NCBI RefSeq assembly: GCF_000764305.2
Contig: NW_025938218.1
Coordinates: 124,001-188,000, forward strand
Reading direction: 5' to 3'
Length of the DNA stretch: 64,000 nt
Source of the DNA: Hyalella azteca
Taxonomy: Eukaryota > Arthropoda > Malacostraca > Amphipoda > Hyalellidae
Below, one piece after another: positions 24,563 through 35,400 of this stretch (positions within the stretch are counted from its first letter, which is position 1; each line of letters opens with the position of its first letter). The position numbers and the translations under genes were made by a program. The notes under the pieces were generated by a model that had not been told where the DNA came from, searched no databases, and saw nothing but the letters and a program-made list of their open reading frames with translations.

Positions 24563-24627
24563 TACATTTTCTACAACGAATTAATTTCAAGTGTGGGAAA
24601 TACAATGGTGTTTAACTGGCTAAAAAC

Positions 24628-24909
24628 TTGCTCTATAGAACGCGCCGTGATGCCGCGGCAGCAGGATTGCAGCTGCCGCTGCAGACGCCGGCCGTTGGAG
24701 GGGCAGGTGCCGTGCACGACTTAAGTTTCTTGCAGGCCGCTTCAGCCTCAATCAATGTGAGGAGCACCGGAAGAAATTCATGCGGGCAGCAAATTATGAA
24801 AAAATTAGTCTACGCACGAGCGCCAAAAAGCCGTCAAACGCGCATGCTGCGCGGCTGGTATAGACTGTCTGGCGATCGAGGCGTTGCAGCTGCGCGACGT
24901 TTGTTGTAA
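24628..24909 (+). other. GC-rich open frame, 93 codons, not recognised
   Basis: The segment 24640-24905 is clearly GC-richer than its surroundings and is open in one + frame, rich in Ala, Arg and Leu. Reading begins near 24628 and ends with TAA. No domain or signal peptide is recognised. Several PstI/PvuII-like CTGCAG and CAGCTG sites occur. It sits between repeat copies B (+) and C (-), which face each other. It might be a host exon, a CpG-rich regulatory island or a passenger between two elements; coding status is unproven. Confidence 0.2.
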
Positions 24910-25397
24910 GAAAAGTTGTTCGTTTTCCTTCTAAAATAACGTTGAGTTATTTGAGTTTTAAATTGGTGGTTGATCATATGAGACTGTGTATTATGTTTCA
25001 TTAAAAAACAGGAAACTAGTCAAGATAAGATAATTAAAGCTGTTATTAAGCGTTAGAAAATACAGAAAATAGGTATTGTGAAGACTGATTACCTAACTGA
25101 TCCATCATCACTGAATTCACTGAGGTTCTGCCTATTCAGTGCTCATATATATACGAAAATCTAAATTCAGCTGAAACTACGAATCATTACCTGAATGATG
25201 ATTTTACCGTTACGATAATAAACACATTCATCTCTGAATGATAATTTACCCTCACGACAACCAACACATTCATCTCTAATCATCATCAGTTGGTATCACC
25301 ATCTATCAGGTAATCCTAGAAGAATCCGTTGATACCGGTACAAAGTAGCGTAAAAGTAATAAAAACAAAGAAATAAAAGTAAAAACTTTACTTTCTC
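24910..25397. other. No gene seen
   Basis: AT-rich. A rough duplication of CGATAATAAACACATTCATC / CGACAACCAACACATTCATC is visible at about 25213-25276. Confidence 0.55.
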
Positions 25398-25733
25398 ATT
25401 TACTCATTTTCTCATTTATGGAAAAAATTCACTATTGTGCTCGCCATGTCCGTCTGTCTGTCTGTCCGACTGTCCGTCCGTCTGTCAGTCCGTCCGTGAC
25501 CTCAAGTTTTCGTCGACGAGAAAATGCGCTCTCTGTCTCTCGCTGCAGAGCCATTGAGACCAAGTCTCAGCAATTGGGAACAAGTCTCAGACATTGGGCC
25601 CAAGTCTCAGCCATTGGGACCAAGTCTCAGACATTGGGCCCAAGTCTCAGCCATTGGGACCAAGTCTCAGACATTGGGACCAAGTCTCAGCCATTGGGAC
25701 CAAGTAACCAGTGAGTAGTGAGTTATATTATTT
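25398..25733 (-). mobile_element. HINE/DINE-like short repeat, copy C, with internal array
   Basis: Read on the minus strand this is the same family: 3' end TTTCTCATTTATGG, CTATTGTGCTCGCCATGTCC, a GTCTGTCTGTCCGAC core, CGTCGACGAGAAAATGCGCT and CTGCAG. The 5' terminal part AGTGAGTAGTGAGTTATATT is displaced by about 155 bp because a 20-bp tandem array sits where the CACTGCAGTGAG palindrome should close. The two frames open across it reflect the array. Confidence 0.88.
25551..25705. repeat. 20-bp minisatellite inside copy C, about 7.75 units
   Basis: Units alternate between CCATTGGGACCAAGTCTCAG and ACATTGGGCCCAAGTCTCAG, giving partial 40-bp higher-order periodicity. The first two units are slightly different. 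The array lies within the repeat copy at 25398-25733. Confidence 0.95.
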
Positions 25734-26259
25734 CTAATCAATCTCATACTGGGACGTAGAATCTCATTCCACGGCGCTTATCGCAGCAGCTCAGACTCAA
25801 GGCCTGCGCTGTACGTGGACCCGCATGCATCGCTGCCTCTCTCACCTGGTAATGCCTTGCATGCCAACTACACGGTGGGTAGAAAACAAATAGGGACAAA
25901 CATGAAAAACAACGACTTTTATTAACATGGGATAAAATGATATATATATAATTTTATGTTCGTAGATGATAGATAAAACTTGAATCGAGATTAATTTTCA
26001 AGAATGAGAGTCACCACGTATGGAACTTGATCTCTTCCGTAGTCGATATTCGACTTTGCAAAACAAAAAAGTTTTATTTCCTGAACACATGCAGTTGATT
26101 TTCCTTGGACATCCTCAAGTTGATATTTTTACCAATGATAATTGATTACACCAGCGATTTTAGTTTTAATAAGACTATTATTCTTCAATTTTACCCAATC
26201 AATTAATTACCTCTGGTAGCATAAAGTTGATGCGCGCAGAAGATGCTTTGAACCGACAT
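25734..26259. other. No gene seen
   Basis: Contains a short GC-richer patch (about 25755-25870), then AT-rich sequence up to the 42-bp array. Confidence 0.5.
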
Positions 26260-26497
26260 GATGACGAGCGGTTCTATAAATGCGGTTCTACAAGTGCACA
26301 CGATGACGAGCGGTTCTATAAATGCGGTTCTACAAGTGCACACGATGACGAGCGGTTCTATAAATGCGGTTCTACAGGTGCACACGACGACGAGCGGTTC
26401 TATAAATGCGGTTCTACAGGTGCACACGATGACGAGCGGTTCTATAAATGCGGTTCTACAGGTGCACATGATGACGAGCGGTTCTATAAATGCGGGT
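26260..26497. repeat. 42-bp minisatellite, 5 full copies plus a partial
   Basis: Units start at 26260, 26302, 26344, 26386, 26428 and 26470 with GATGACGAGCGGTTCTATAA and end GGTGCACAC or AGTGCACAC. Because 42 is a multiple of 3 and the unit lacks stops in several frames, long frames exist on both strands (for example 26227-26574 +, with a 14-residue period HDDERFYKCGSTSA, and 26203-26469 -). Openness on both strands argues that none is selected as protein. Confidence 0.95.
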
Positions 26498-26819
26498 GCA
26501 TGAGGAGCGGTTCTCGTGCACGGGTTCTGATCTACCGTTCACATGGCTTAAGTTCGAATTTTTCCACACTATAGTTCTAATTTTGTCACACAAAATAATA
26601 AAAATTACTTTCGCAATCATTTATCGCGTAATTAGGGTTTCAAAATGAATAAAAAGTAACTGGACTAGAAATTCATCCAATCAAAATCTAGGAAAAAGGG
26701 GTTTTAATTTATAACTAAATGTGATGTATCCTTTCTTATGTATGTATTAAAAATGCATGTATTAAAAATTGGTGTATTGAGTGACAAAAGCAGAATCGAA
26801 AATGAAGATAACCGAACTA

Positions 26820-27025
26820 AATTCTATGATAACAGAACATAGGACTGCGATAACAGAACTGAGTGCTGTAAATATAACAGAACTGATAAGAAAACTGACG
26901 ATGTTGATATCAGAACTGATTGCCATGATAAAGAACTGAATTTAATGATAACGGAATATAGTCGCATGATGACAAAACTGAGTATCATGATAACAGAACT
27001 GAAAGTTATGATTAAAAAACAAAAC
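26820..27025. repeat. Old degenerate repeat of GATAACAGAACTGA
   Basis: The motif ATGATAACAGAACTGA and variants (GATATCAGAACTGATTGC, GATAACGGAATATAG, GATGACAAAACTGAG) recur about eight times, spaced roughly 25-33 bp. This is an eroded minisatellite with no exact period left. Confidence 0.75.
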
Positions 27026-27607
27026 CATAATACAGCTGTTCACTACACAGAAGGGAAAAAATTGCTCAGGATTCATTTCATAATTGTTAAGGGATATTAT
27101 GAATTCATTCATGAAGTGCAAGGCTCGACATTCGTTTATATTGTTCAGACTTGTCGCCTGCACCATACGGGAGTTACATTTTAGCTGTAGCACAAGTTGC
27201 TATTTACAGGGGCAGGCCATTTCTAGCTTTTATTCATTCCTTTATTTCCCTCATATATATTACTTGAATGTATTTCAAACAAATATTTAATTGGCATAAT
27301 ATAGGAATAACAAATAAATGAAATATTATATGGAGAACACTCCTTTAGAAACAATTTGTCTCTGTACGTGAACAACACAATACATTCAATCAAAGTGATG
27401 TTTTTCTTACAATATTTTCTACTCCAGTATTATGCTACACGTTGTATGGCAGAAATATTGCATTACGACGAGTAATAAGATGCAGAGGATGCATAATATT
27501 GCATCATTAATGTGCAGGTGGTGACACGCCTCAGTGATGTCATGCTCGTCAGATGACATAGGGGCCGAGCTTGTCTAGCCCGCTACCCGCGACGACGTTC
27601 AGGCGTT
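27026..27607. other. No gene seen
   Basis: AT-rich until about 27515, then GC-richer (27520-27605) next to the pentanucleotide array. AGTGATGTC occurs on both sides of the array (about 27533 and 27702) and could be part of a target duplication or coincidence. Confidence 0.5.
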
Positions 27608-27701
27608 CATAACATAACATAACATAACATAACATAACATAACATAACATAACATAACATAACATAACATAACATAACATAACATAACATAACATAACAT
27701 A
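27608..27701. repeat. (ATAAC)n pentanucleotide array, about 19 copies
   Basis: An uninterrupted run of CATAA/AACAT. On the minus strand it reads (TATGT)n and begins about 140 bases after the stop codon of the retrotransposon fragment at 27842-28005. This matches the way CR1/L2-type non-LTR elements end in short tandem repeats instead of poly(A). I interpret it as an expanded 3' tail. Confidence 0.95.
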
Positions 27702-27841
27702 GTGATGTCGGCTCTGAAGTGTAGGCCTGATGTGGCCTGTCGCCGATTCTTTTCCATTTCGTGCCTTGTTCACAAAAGATCTAAAATCATTTCATAATTT
27801 GATCGGATCTTTTCATGACTGGCGATAGTTTGAAGAAGCTA

Positions 27842-28005
27842 CTAGACTTCCACCGGGTTCGATAAGGAGCTAGGCATTTCAAATCTGAACATATATTTTT
27901 TCATAGCTTTATCTAGTCTGTTCTTGAACGCGTTCATACTTGGAGCGCCAACGATGTCATCGTTCATGTTCATGATAGAAATTATAACTACTTTATATTT
28001 AGAGA
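27842..28005 (-). pseudogene. 3' end of CR1/L2-like non-LTR retrotransposon ORF2
   Basis: On the minus strand the frame ending in TAG at 27842-27844 includes DDIVGAPSMNAFKNRLDKAM. The pattern (L/N)xDxVVxAxSxNxFKxRLDK is the characteristic C-terminus of reverse-transcriptase ORFs in CR1/L2-like and related non-LTR retrotransposons. Upstream of about 28005 the frame degenerates and no RT motifs such as FADD are found, so only the last 50-odd codons survive. A 3' UTR of about 140 bp containing CAGGCCACATCAGGCC follows and leads into the (TATGT)n tail at 27701-27608. The insertion is 5' truncated and inactive. Confidence 0.75.
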
Positions 28006-29413
28006 ACGCAGAGCTTCAAGGCACGTAAGAAGGTATGTGCCTTGTATATTCCCTCGTTTACAACCAGGATAATAAACATATATTTATTCAGTTTGTTGAA
28101 GTTTGCTGTTTCACTAATGGCGTTGTATTAAATTTGATGTTTTTTGCCATTATTGCTTGCTGGGACTAATGCCTACGCATGCAAAGATTATATAGCTTAG
28201 AAATTTGGAAGACATGAAATTAAAAAGAAAAAAAAGTAGTGTACTATATATAATAACTGATAGATTAATCAATAAAAATCCATAAAAATAATTTTGTACA
28301 GGGTCATTTCCCGGAAAAAGCTAGTGAGAGGCAGGACCAACCTCAGCCCTGAGCTGAAATTAAGATTTAAAGACAGATGACCCAGAGAGCAGCCGAGGTC
28401 AATCCATTTACAGCTGATAAGCGTCGCCTTCGCCAGGTAATTGAATCTTAACTTATATCCTAACCAAGATAGAACTCGGCGCTATTAATACACATCGGGC
28501 TCTATTTATCACGGCAGACAATACGCCTTAGGAATGAAGTGGGCGAGATTATGAGATGTGACTTTTGATTGCCTGGCGAAGAAGAAAATATTTGTCATTC
28601 ATGGCGGCATCGATGAACGCAGTGAAAGAATGGAAGCTTCTATCAAAATATAGGAGCCTGCATGCAACTGTTTTATTAACTAGTTGGCAATTGATAAACA
28701 ACGCTTGTAATGGATATCCAATCTTCAGAATTAGCCGGTACTACAGACTCTAAATTACTGACGCTTGAACATATTTACTCGTTGCAGTTGTTCGTAGGGC
28801 AGTCAAATTAAAATATATTCGCAGATTTACAAGTATGTGATTATGAATGAAGAATTACTTCATGAGTCGACATTACACATTGTTTAATGTCGTTTAAATC
28901 TTTGCCGATTGAATGCCTATTGCGAAATACCTCATTTTTACTTTAAACTTAATGAGCTATCTAGAAGAAACTTGAATATTCTAGCAGTAATTGAAGATAA
29001 ATTTTAGACTTATTTCCTTGTTTGAATTAATTATTGAATATTTAATACCACATGCGGTTGTGTTTTTAGCTTTGATCAATAAATAAATTAAGTAACAAAA
29101 TTTGGTTATTAAAAATAAAATTTAGTTATTTGTCAGCGAGTGAATCTTGAAGTACTCTTAATTATCTGGATTTCTGATGTTTTCTTGGCAATTTGATTTT
29201 GGTCGCACTTTTTCTAAAAGTAATGCACGTGTAATTGTGGATAAAATGCATGCGTCATTCAGCGGAATGCAATTCAGATGAAATGCATGTTGTCCTCAAC
29301 TATTGGCAATATTTTACTGGAGATTTTAGAAATGTTATTCGGTTCAGGGTTCAAATAGGTTGTTCAGTGCTGAAACTACTAGTTAATATTACTAAAGAGT
29401 TGTAATAGTACAT

Positions 29414-29416
<3 letters not shown>
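28006..29416. other. No supported gene; one candidate exon
   Basis: AT-rich overall. The interval 28302-28436 is more balanced in composition, starts after TTTTGTACAG and ends CGCCAG|GTAATT, resembling an exon bounded by 3' and 5' splice sites. An ATG at 28377 opens 20 codons to that donor, and another frame is open for 25 codons from the acceptor. No homology is recognised. Confidence 0.35.

Positions 29417-29472
<56 letters not shown>
29417..29472. repeat. (GT)28 microsatellite
   Basis: An uninterrupted GT run of about 56 bp. It is a probable length-polymorphic locus. Confidence 0.97.
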
Positions 29473-29475
<3 letters not shown>

Positions 29476-29696
29476 CATGAATATGAAGATTTAAAGCAAA
29501 GAATAAATATGTAACACGCAATTTAGATAAGAAGTAAAATATGAGGCTCCGTGCAGAAGGTCTCCATATCTCTTTCAGATAATTCAGCATGAAAAGTAAC
29601 AGCTCAATCTGCGAATCGTGCTCACATTTATCTTGTGATGGACACACGATTTATCATTGGCTGCGGCGACGGAGGTGTTGTTAGTAAATTGACTTT

Positions 29697-30586
29697 GACA
29701 CGCATAGCCTGATGGCCAAGCCACTGACTCAGGCTTACTGATACGCGCAGCCTGATGGCCAAGCCTCTGACTCAGGCTTACTGATACACGCATAGCCTGA
29801 TGGCTAAGCCAGCGAATCAGGCTTACTGATACGCATAACCTGGTGGCTAAGCCAGCGAATCAGGCTTACTGATGCGCATAGCCTGGTGGCCAAGCCAGCG
29901 AATCAGGCTTACTGATACGCATAGCCTGATGGCCAAGCCAGCGAATCAGGCTTACTGATACGCATAGCCTGGTGGCCAAGCCAGCGAATCAGGCTTACTG
30001 ACACGCATAGCCTGGTGGCCAAGCCAGCGAATCAGGCTTACTTATACGCATAGCCTGGTGGCCAAGCCAGCGAATCAGGCTTATTGATACGCATAGCCTG
30101 GTGGCCAAGTCAGCGAATCAGGCTTACTGATACGCAAGCCTGATGGCCAAGCCAGCGAATCAGGCTTACTGATACGCATAGTCTGATGGTCAAGCCAGCG
30201 AATCAGGCTTACTGATTCGCATAGCCTGATGGCCAAGCCAGCGAATCAGGCTTACTGATACGCATAGCCTGATGGTCAAGCCATCGAATCAGGCTTACTG
30301 ATACGCATAGCCTGATGGCCAAGCCAGCGAATCAGGCTTACTGATACGCATAGCTTGGTGGCCAAGCCAGCGAATCAGGCTTACTGATACGCATAACCTG
30401 ATGGTCAAGCCAGCGAATCAGGCTTACTGATACGCATAGCCTGATGGCCAAGCCAGCGAATCAGGCTTACTGATACGCATAGCCTGATGGCCAAGCCAGC
30501 GAATCAGGCTTACTGATACGCATAGCCTGATGGTCAAGCCAGCGAATCAGGCTTACTGATACGCATAGCCTGATGGCTAAGCCAGC
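29697..30586. repeat. 43-bp hairpin-forming minisatellite, about 21 copies
   Basis: The unit begins GATACGCATAGCCTGATGGC and continues CAAGCCAGCGAATCAGGC. Within each unit AGCCTGAT pairs with ATCAGGCT, and inside that TGGC pairs with GCCA around a CAA loop. Units vary mainly by transitions (CTGATGG/CTGGTGG, GGCC/GGTC), one unit lacks two bases (near 30136), and the first two or three units differ most (CACTGACTCAGG). No open frame runs through it usefully. It has no alternating unique spacers, so it is not a CRISPR-like array. Confidence 0.97.
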
Positions 30587-31200
30587 GGTCAGTTACGCTC
30601 AAAAAGCTTAAACACATCGGACAGAAAAGAACGAAAAAATAAAGAATCATCAACTGAAATTTCAATTTACGATAAAGCAGGATCATAAAATGAACAAGTA
30701 ATGCAGTGCGATAAGTCTTTTTTCAGATATTATTTGAAATCAATCTCACATTGCCATATGACATGAACAAATAGAGCTGGAAATAAACTACGTATGCACT
30801 AGTAAGGGTTGCAACTGGTATTCTACGATAAAATAACAATCTTAGGTGCAGCTGGAAGAAGATGTGGATCATGAATCTATGTACGATTAAATTAAGAATA
30901 AATGTAGCTGGAATCTATAAAGGAATAAAATAAGAATTTATGGATCTAGCATTTAATTACATCTACGATAACAGTAGCGCGGAAACTGACTACGACAATA
31001 ACAATAGATGAAGCTGGAATATAACGATAAATACACAAAGTAACGCTAAGTTGATTTGCAAAATATATATACCTATTTGATGGAATTTATTGTATAATTC
31101 TATTTCAAACAATTAACGAAAAGTCTGAATATAACGTTCATGAAAATATATCGCTGCAATTAAAATTTGTTTCAAGTTTAATAAGCTGATGAAGCACCCT
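30587..31200. other. No gene seen; weak CGATAA-type repetition
   Basis: From about 30800 to 31040, phrases such as CTACGATAA, GTAGCTGGAATCTA and GAAGCTGGAATATAACGATAA recur irregularly, suggesting an eroded minisatellite. Confidence 0.45.
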
Positions 31201-31605
31201 CTAGCATGCATTTGGTAGAAATTCGAGCAGATGAAAATCCTTTGGTATATCACATGATGTTTGAACTATATTTATCAATTGGTCCAAGTGAGGCGAAAGA
31301 ATTTTTTTCCAAATTATCGAGATGAAGGCATTATATATAGATGAAGGTCTTGATGAAGATGAAGGTCTTTGTATATTGATGACATTGTTTATAGGCCATA
31401 ACAACATCGATATACGTAGGCAAAATACCATAGCTGAATAGTTAGTATTAGCACTATGATTTACACTAATGACTAAGCGCACTTGACTGGGCTTGCTATT
31501 GATTGCCGGTCTATAAATCCCATGGTATAAATTGATCTCGATGTCGAGCATAGTTAGCCACCCGCCGTTAACTGTAGGCATGCTAGGCAGAAAAAAAGTG
31601 CGCAT
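31201..31605 (-). other. 134-codon open frame, not recognised
   Basis: This is one of the two longest frames in the window, with ATG at 31605-31603. Composition is rich in Ile, Ser, Asn and Pro. I see no signal peptide, membrane segment pattern, zinc motif or transposase/RT motif, and no splice context. A frame of this length is within chance expectation for 64 kb read in six frames, so I do not call it a gene. Confidence 0.15.
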
Positions 31606-31675
31606 GTGAGTAGGGAACTACCCGGTGGTATGTTGACGGTCCAGCGGTGAATACAACTCGTGGTGAAAAAAAAAT

Positions 31676-31825
31676 TCAACTCAGTACTCACTGCAGTGAG
31701 TGACAGAGAGCGTATTTTCTCGTCGACGAAAACTTGAGGTCACGGACAGACGGACGGACAGACAGACAGACGGACATGGCGAGCACAATAGTGCATTTTT
31801 GCCATAAATGAGAAAATGTGCTAAA
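31676..31825 (+). mobile_element. HINE/DINE-like short repeat, copy D
   Basis: All modules are present: CAACTCAGTACTCACTGCAG, GAGCGTATTTTCTCGTCGAC, GGACGGACAGACAGACAGAC core, CATGGCGAGCACAATAGTGC and 3' hairpin with ATGAGAAAATGTGCTAAAA. Confidence 0.9.
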
Positions 31826-32272
31826 ATGGATTGGTAATTTTCGTAATTTGGTAAGACAGGATATGGGTCACAATCTCAGGGTCCTTTTCGATATTTTCAT
31901 TATAAAAACATAAATTGGTGAAATAGGTTGCACAATGTTAACTACTTTTAATAAAATACACTGAGAATTACCATCATGAAGACAAATTTTGGTGCAATCA
32001 TCCGATTACAAATTCAAATTTTATGAAGAAATGATGTGTGCAAAAAGCGCATACCGAACGCAAACCGCTTTTAAAAAGTTAGATTGTAAACTTACGAAAA
32101 ATAAACAACATATTTTAAACGTGTTATAGGCCCTACTGGTATCAATGAAACATCAGTGCATTAGGAAAAAATAGTTTTTCCTTACCATTTCAATGTTATA
32201 ACAAATTTTGGCAATAAATTTCATGTATGGCATGTTGCAAAAGAGAATTATGGGAACCCCAACTGCCTATAT
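31826..32272. other. No gene seen
   Basis: AT-rich unique sequence between repeat copy D and the 54-bp array. Confidence 0.55.
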
Positions 32273-32491
32273 GGGTGGTCACGGCCATTGCATCTAGGAG
32301 AATCTAGCTCACTGGGCTGCTAGAATGGGTGGCCACGGCCATTGCATCTAGGAGAATCCAGCTCACTGGGCTGCTAGAATGGGTGGCCACGGCTAGCGCA
32401 TCTATAGGGGCATCCAGCTCACTGGGCTGCTAGAATGGGTGGCCACGGCTAGCGCATCTATAGGGGCATCCAACACATGGGCTGCTAGAGA
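32273..32491. repeat. 54/56-bp minisatellite, four copies
   Basis: Units start GGGTGGCCACGGC at 32273, 32327, 32381 and 32437 and contain GCTCACTGGGCTGCTAGAAT. The first two share CATTGCATCTAGGAGAATC (54 bp). The last two share TAGCGCATCTATAGGGGCATC (56 bp), so the array consists of two sub-types in blocks. Confidence 0.95.
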
Positions 32492-35400
32492 GATAACCTA
32501 ACAGCGGACATCTATGACACAACTCTATTTATAATTTGACATAGCTTAAAAATATCCCGGAAATGATGAGGAGATCGGCAGTAATTTTTTTAATGTTAGG
32601 AGTTCAGTTAACATTAAAATGAATTTCCACTTTAAAAAGAATTTTCAGTAAAAAGAATGAACCCGAAATAAACAAATGAGGATGATTGATTAGCTTATCG
32701 GCAGATACCAACCTATGGCAAGTTTAAACATATAACAACACTTTTAAATGTGAACTTTTATAACTGTAGGAGTTGTTGTAGCTGAAAATACCGTTCTTTT
32801 CAAAGGATGCCAGGCGTAAAGGTTGATGTTATGTAACCGACAATCAAGATATTTTAAATTCACAAAGCCAGACATTAAGTAGTACACGCTAGTTAGTGTG
32901 ATGCTTCCCACTCACGCTATAAGACAATAACATTAATTCCATTAATATATGCTGCCAGCAGAAAGATTTCTTTAACTGGTTCCTACAAACATCATCACGT
33001 GCAACAAATAAAAAAATTTAAGAAGGAATTTTCTCTTCTGCTCAAATAATTTGGATTGGGAAGTCAGCTATTTTTTCAAAAGGCACACAATGTTTCTAAA
33101 ATTTGAGATGGAACTTGTACGACGATGTTGTAAGGTCTGGGCTCATTTATTTTGTTATTATGTGTCGTCATTATGAATGTCATTAGTTCTCATATTGGTT
33201 GAATACGAACAATATCGCTCAACGTTCGGATATGCCGAGACGTGGCATTAGATATAAATTTTTCAATTCCATTTTCAATATAAGCAGTATCTAGAAACTC
33301 TAAAAAATTTTCCCTGCAAAATAATGTAGAGAAAAATTTTTAGATTTAAAATTGAATGCAAAAGAAAATCTAAAAATTAATTAAGAATGTACAACTAATG
33401 TAAAAAGAATAAAAAGAATGTAAAACTAACTAAGTAAGAATGTAAAAGAAAATCTAAAAATTTTCTTTTACATTCCCTGCCAGCATAAACATGCCTAATG
33501 ACGTTCGTCAATGCCAGCATCACCATATGTTGAGATGCGTTTGAAACATGTTTAAAGCATGTTGCTGCCTATTTGCATTGTAATGAGAAAAATTTTGAGC
33601 TGCAAGCATTTCATTAATTTACTTGCAGAGAACGTTGCATCACGTCCTAAACAACTGAAGTTGACTTTTCGCTGTCAATATTTACATATTTCGCTCATGA
33701 TGATGATGTTGATCGCTCGATATTTGGCAGATAAAGTTTATTTTGCGAAGATTTTAAAGTTTATAAAGAAGAAATAAACTTTAAAACTCAATAAACTCTT
33801 TATAAATAAAGTTTATAAAGAAGATTTTAGCAGCCAGGAAATTAAGATCTTTGAAAGTGAGGGGAATGGGCGTGATTTGTGTGCTCGTAATCAAAAGAGA
33901 CCCTAATAGCGTCCTGTCAAGTGACTATGAGCACTCCGAGCTGCTCTCAAAAACACCAATAAACCAAGCGCGCTTTCATATTCATTTATTCACTTCAAAA
34001 AAGAGGGGATGCCCGTACAAAAGTGGCCGAATCTGCTCAGCGTGAACAGTTGGTCAAAATTTGTCCGTAATCCTAATCCCGCCGAATATTTACGGCAGTA
34101 ATTTAATAGCAACATTTCCATAATGATCGAGAAGATGGCCGTATATTAATGAGAGGCTCGTCTGTTTAACGCAGTATAATGAAGTTCAAATTAAGCATAA
34201 CCTCAGCTCAGTATGATGGACTGTAGCTTTTATGTGGAGCAAATTTCCTTGACGGGATTTTAGGATCGATCTTTACACTTTGCAACAGAAATTAAAGGGC
34301 AAGTTGAGTGAGGCCACGTTCTTGAATGTGGGATGAAGCAAACTGTGTTGTAGGACGGCAACGAAAATCATTACATGTTGTTGATGAAAGGTACGATGCA
34401 TTGATTTTATGTTAATAATAGAAAAGTGAATTTAAGAACTAATTGAAACAAGGACATTAATGTTAGTAATTCAACAGCAATATTGTTTTAGTCTCAATTT
34501 CCAACGACGAATTAAACATTCTGGACTTAAAATCTATTTTCAAACTCAGAACATAAATTACAGGCTGAATTTTCAGATGCTGATGAAACATCAGTGCCTA
34601 ATCCGCGCATTTAAGTCCGTTGCATGCACACTAATTTATTCACTAACATTTTTCATGAAGTTGGCTTTCGCTAGAAGCGAGCCATGAAATTTATATTAAA
34701 AATCAATCAATTGAATACAACGATAATTTGTTGATAATCGAAAGTTTATTTGGAAGCAATTTCAACTTGTAACAGAGAGTAAGTGTGCTACCATACAGCA
34801 AGTCTTGCCAAGTTCGCTTCTAAAATTTGGATCGAGAGACAAATCGCAAGTGGCACGTCAAGGCTAGGCGTCGAACTTATGGCCAGAAATGGCGTCATGA
34901 TGCCAGTAATGACAGAGTCTGCGGCCAAAATGTGGAGGCCACCGAGACCAAATTTCGTACGGGTGATATTTGCAGTGTGGGAACGAACGTAAAATAGGCT
35001 ACAAAGGATGGGTCGGCGATTGTTGTGATCGCTGGCTGCTGCTGAGCGCATCGAATATTATTCCGATGACTGAATGAGGGCGTTTGTACATTGCGTTTTG
35101 TGAAGGGAAACGTTACCCCGAGTTCAACTCCTTGTAATATGGAAACGTTACCTAAAGCTGCAGTTAAAAACCGTTGGGTGAATGAAATGAGTCTTAAATG
35201 TTTATGTTGCTCATAATTTTAAAAATTCTTAAAATTAACAACATCAAAAACTGAAACAAGAAGTTATGAATATGCTTAGCTGAACTGAGGAAGTAAATGA
35301 AAAGAATGAAATTTATCGATTTAATTATTTTACTGTGAAAGGAAAACAAAAATTAGATTTTATTATAGACGTTACAAAGAACGAAGTCATAACGAATATT

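Noticed and set aside
27608..27701. Telomeric or subtelomeric repeat
   Set aside because: The unit is ATAAC, not the arthropod TTAGG, and it sits at the expected 3' end of a non-LTR element.
29417..29472. GT run as a functional Z-DNA or regulatory element
   Set aside because: An isolated simple microsatellite with no other supporting signal.
29697..30586. Array of palindromic repeats resembling a CRISPR
   Set aside because: Units abut with no unique spacers, and the surroundings are eukaryotic with no cas genes. It is a minisatellite.
31201..31605. 134-codon frame as a real gene
   Set aside because: No recognisable domain, no splice or promoter context; length is compatible with chance in 128 kb of both-strand sequence.
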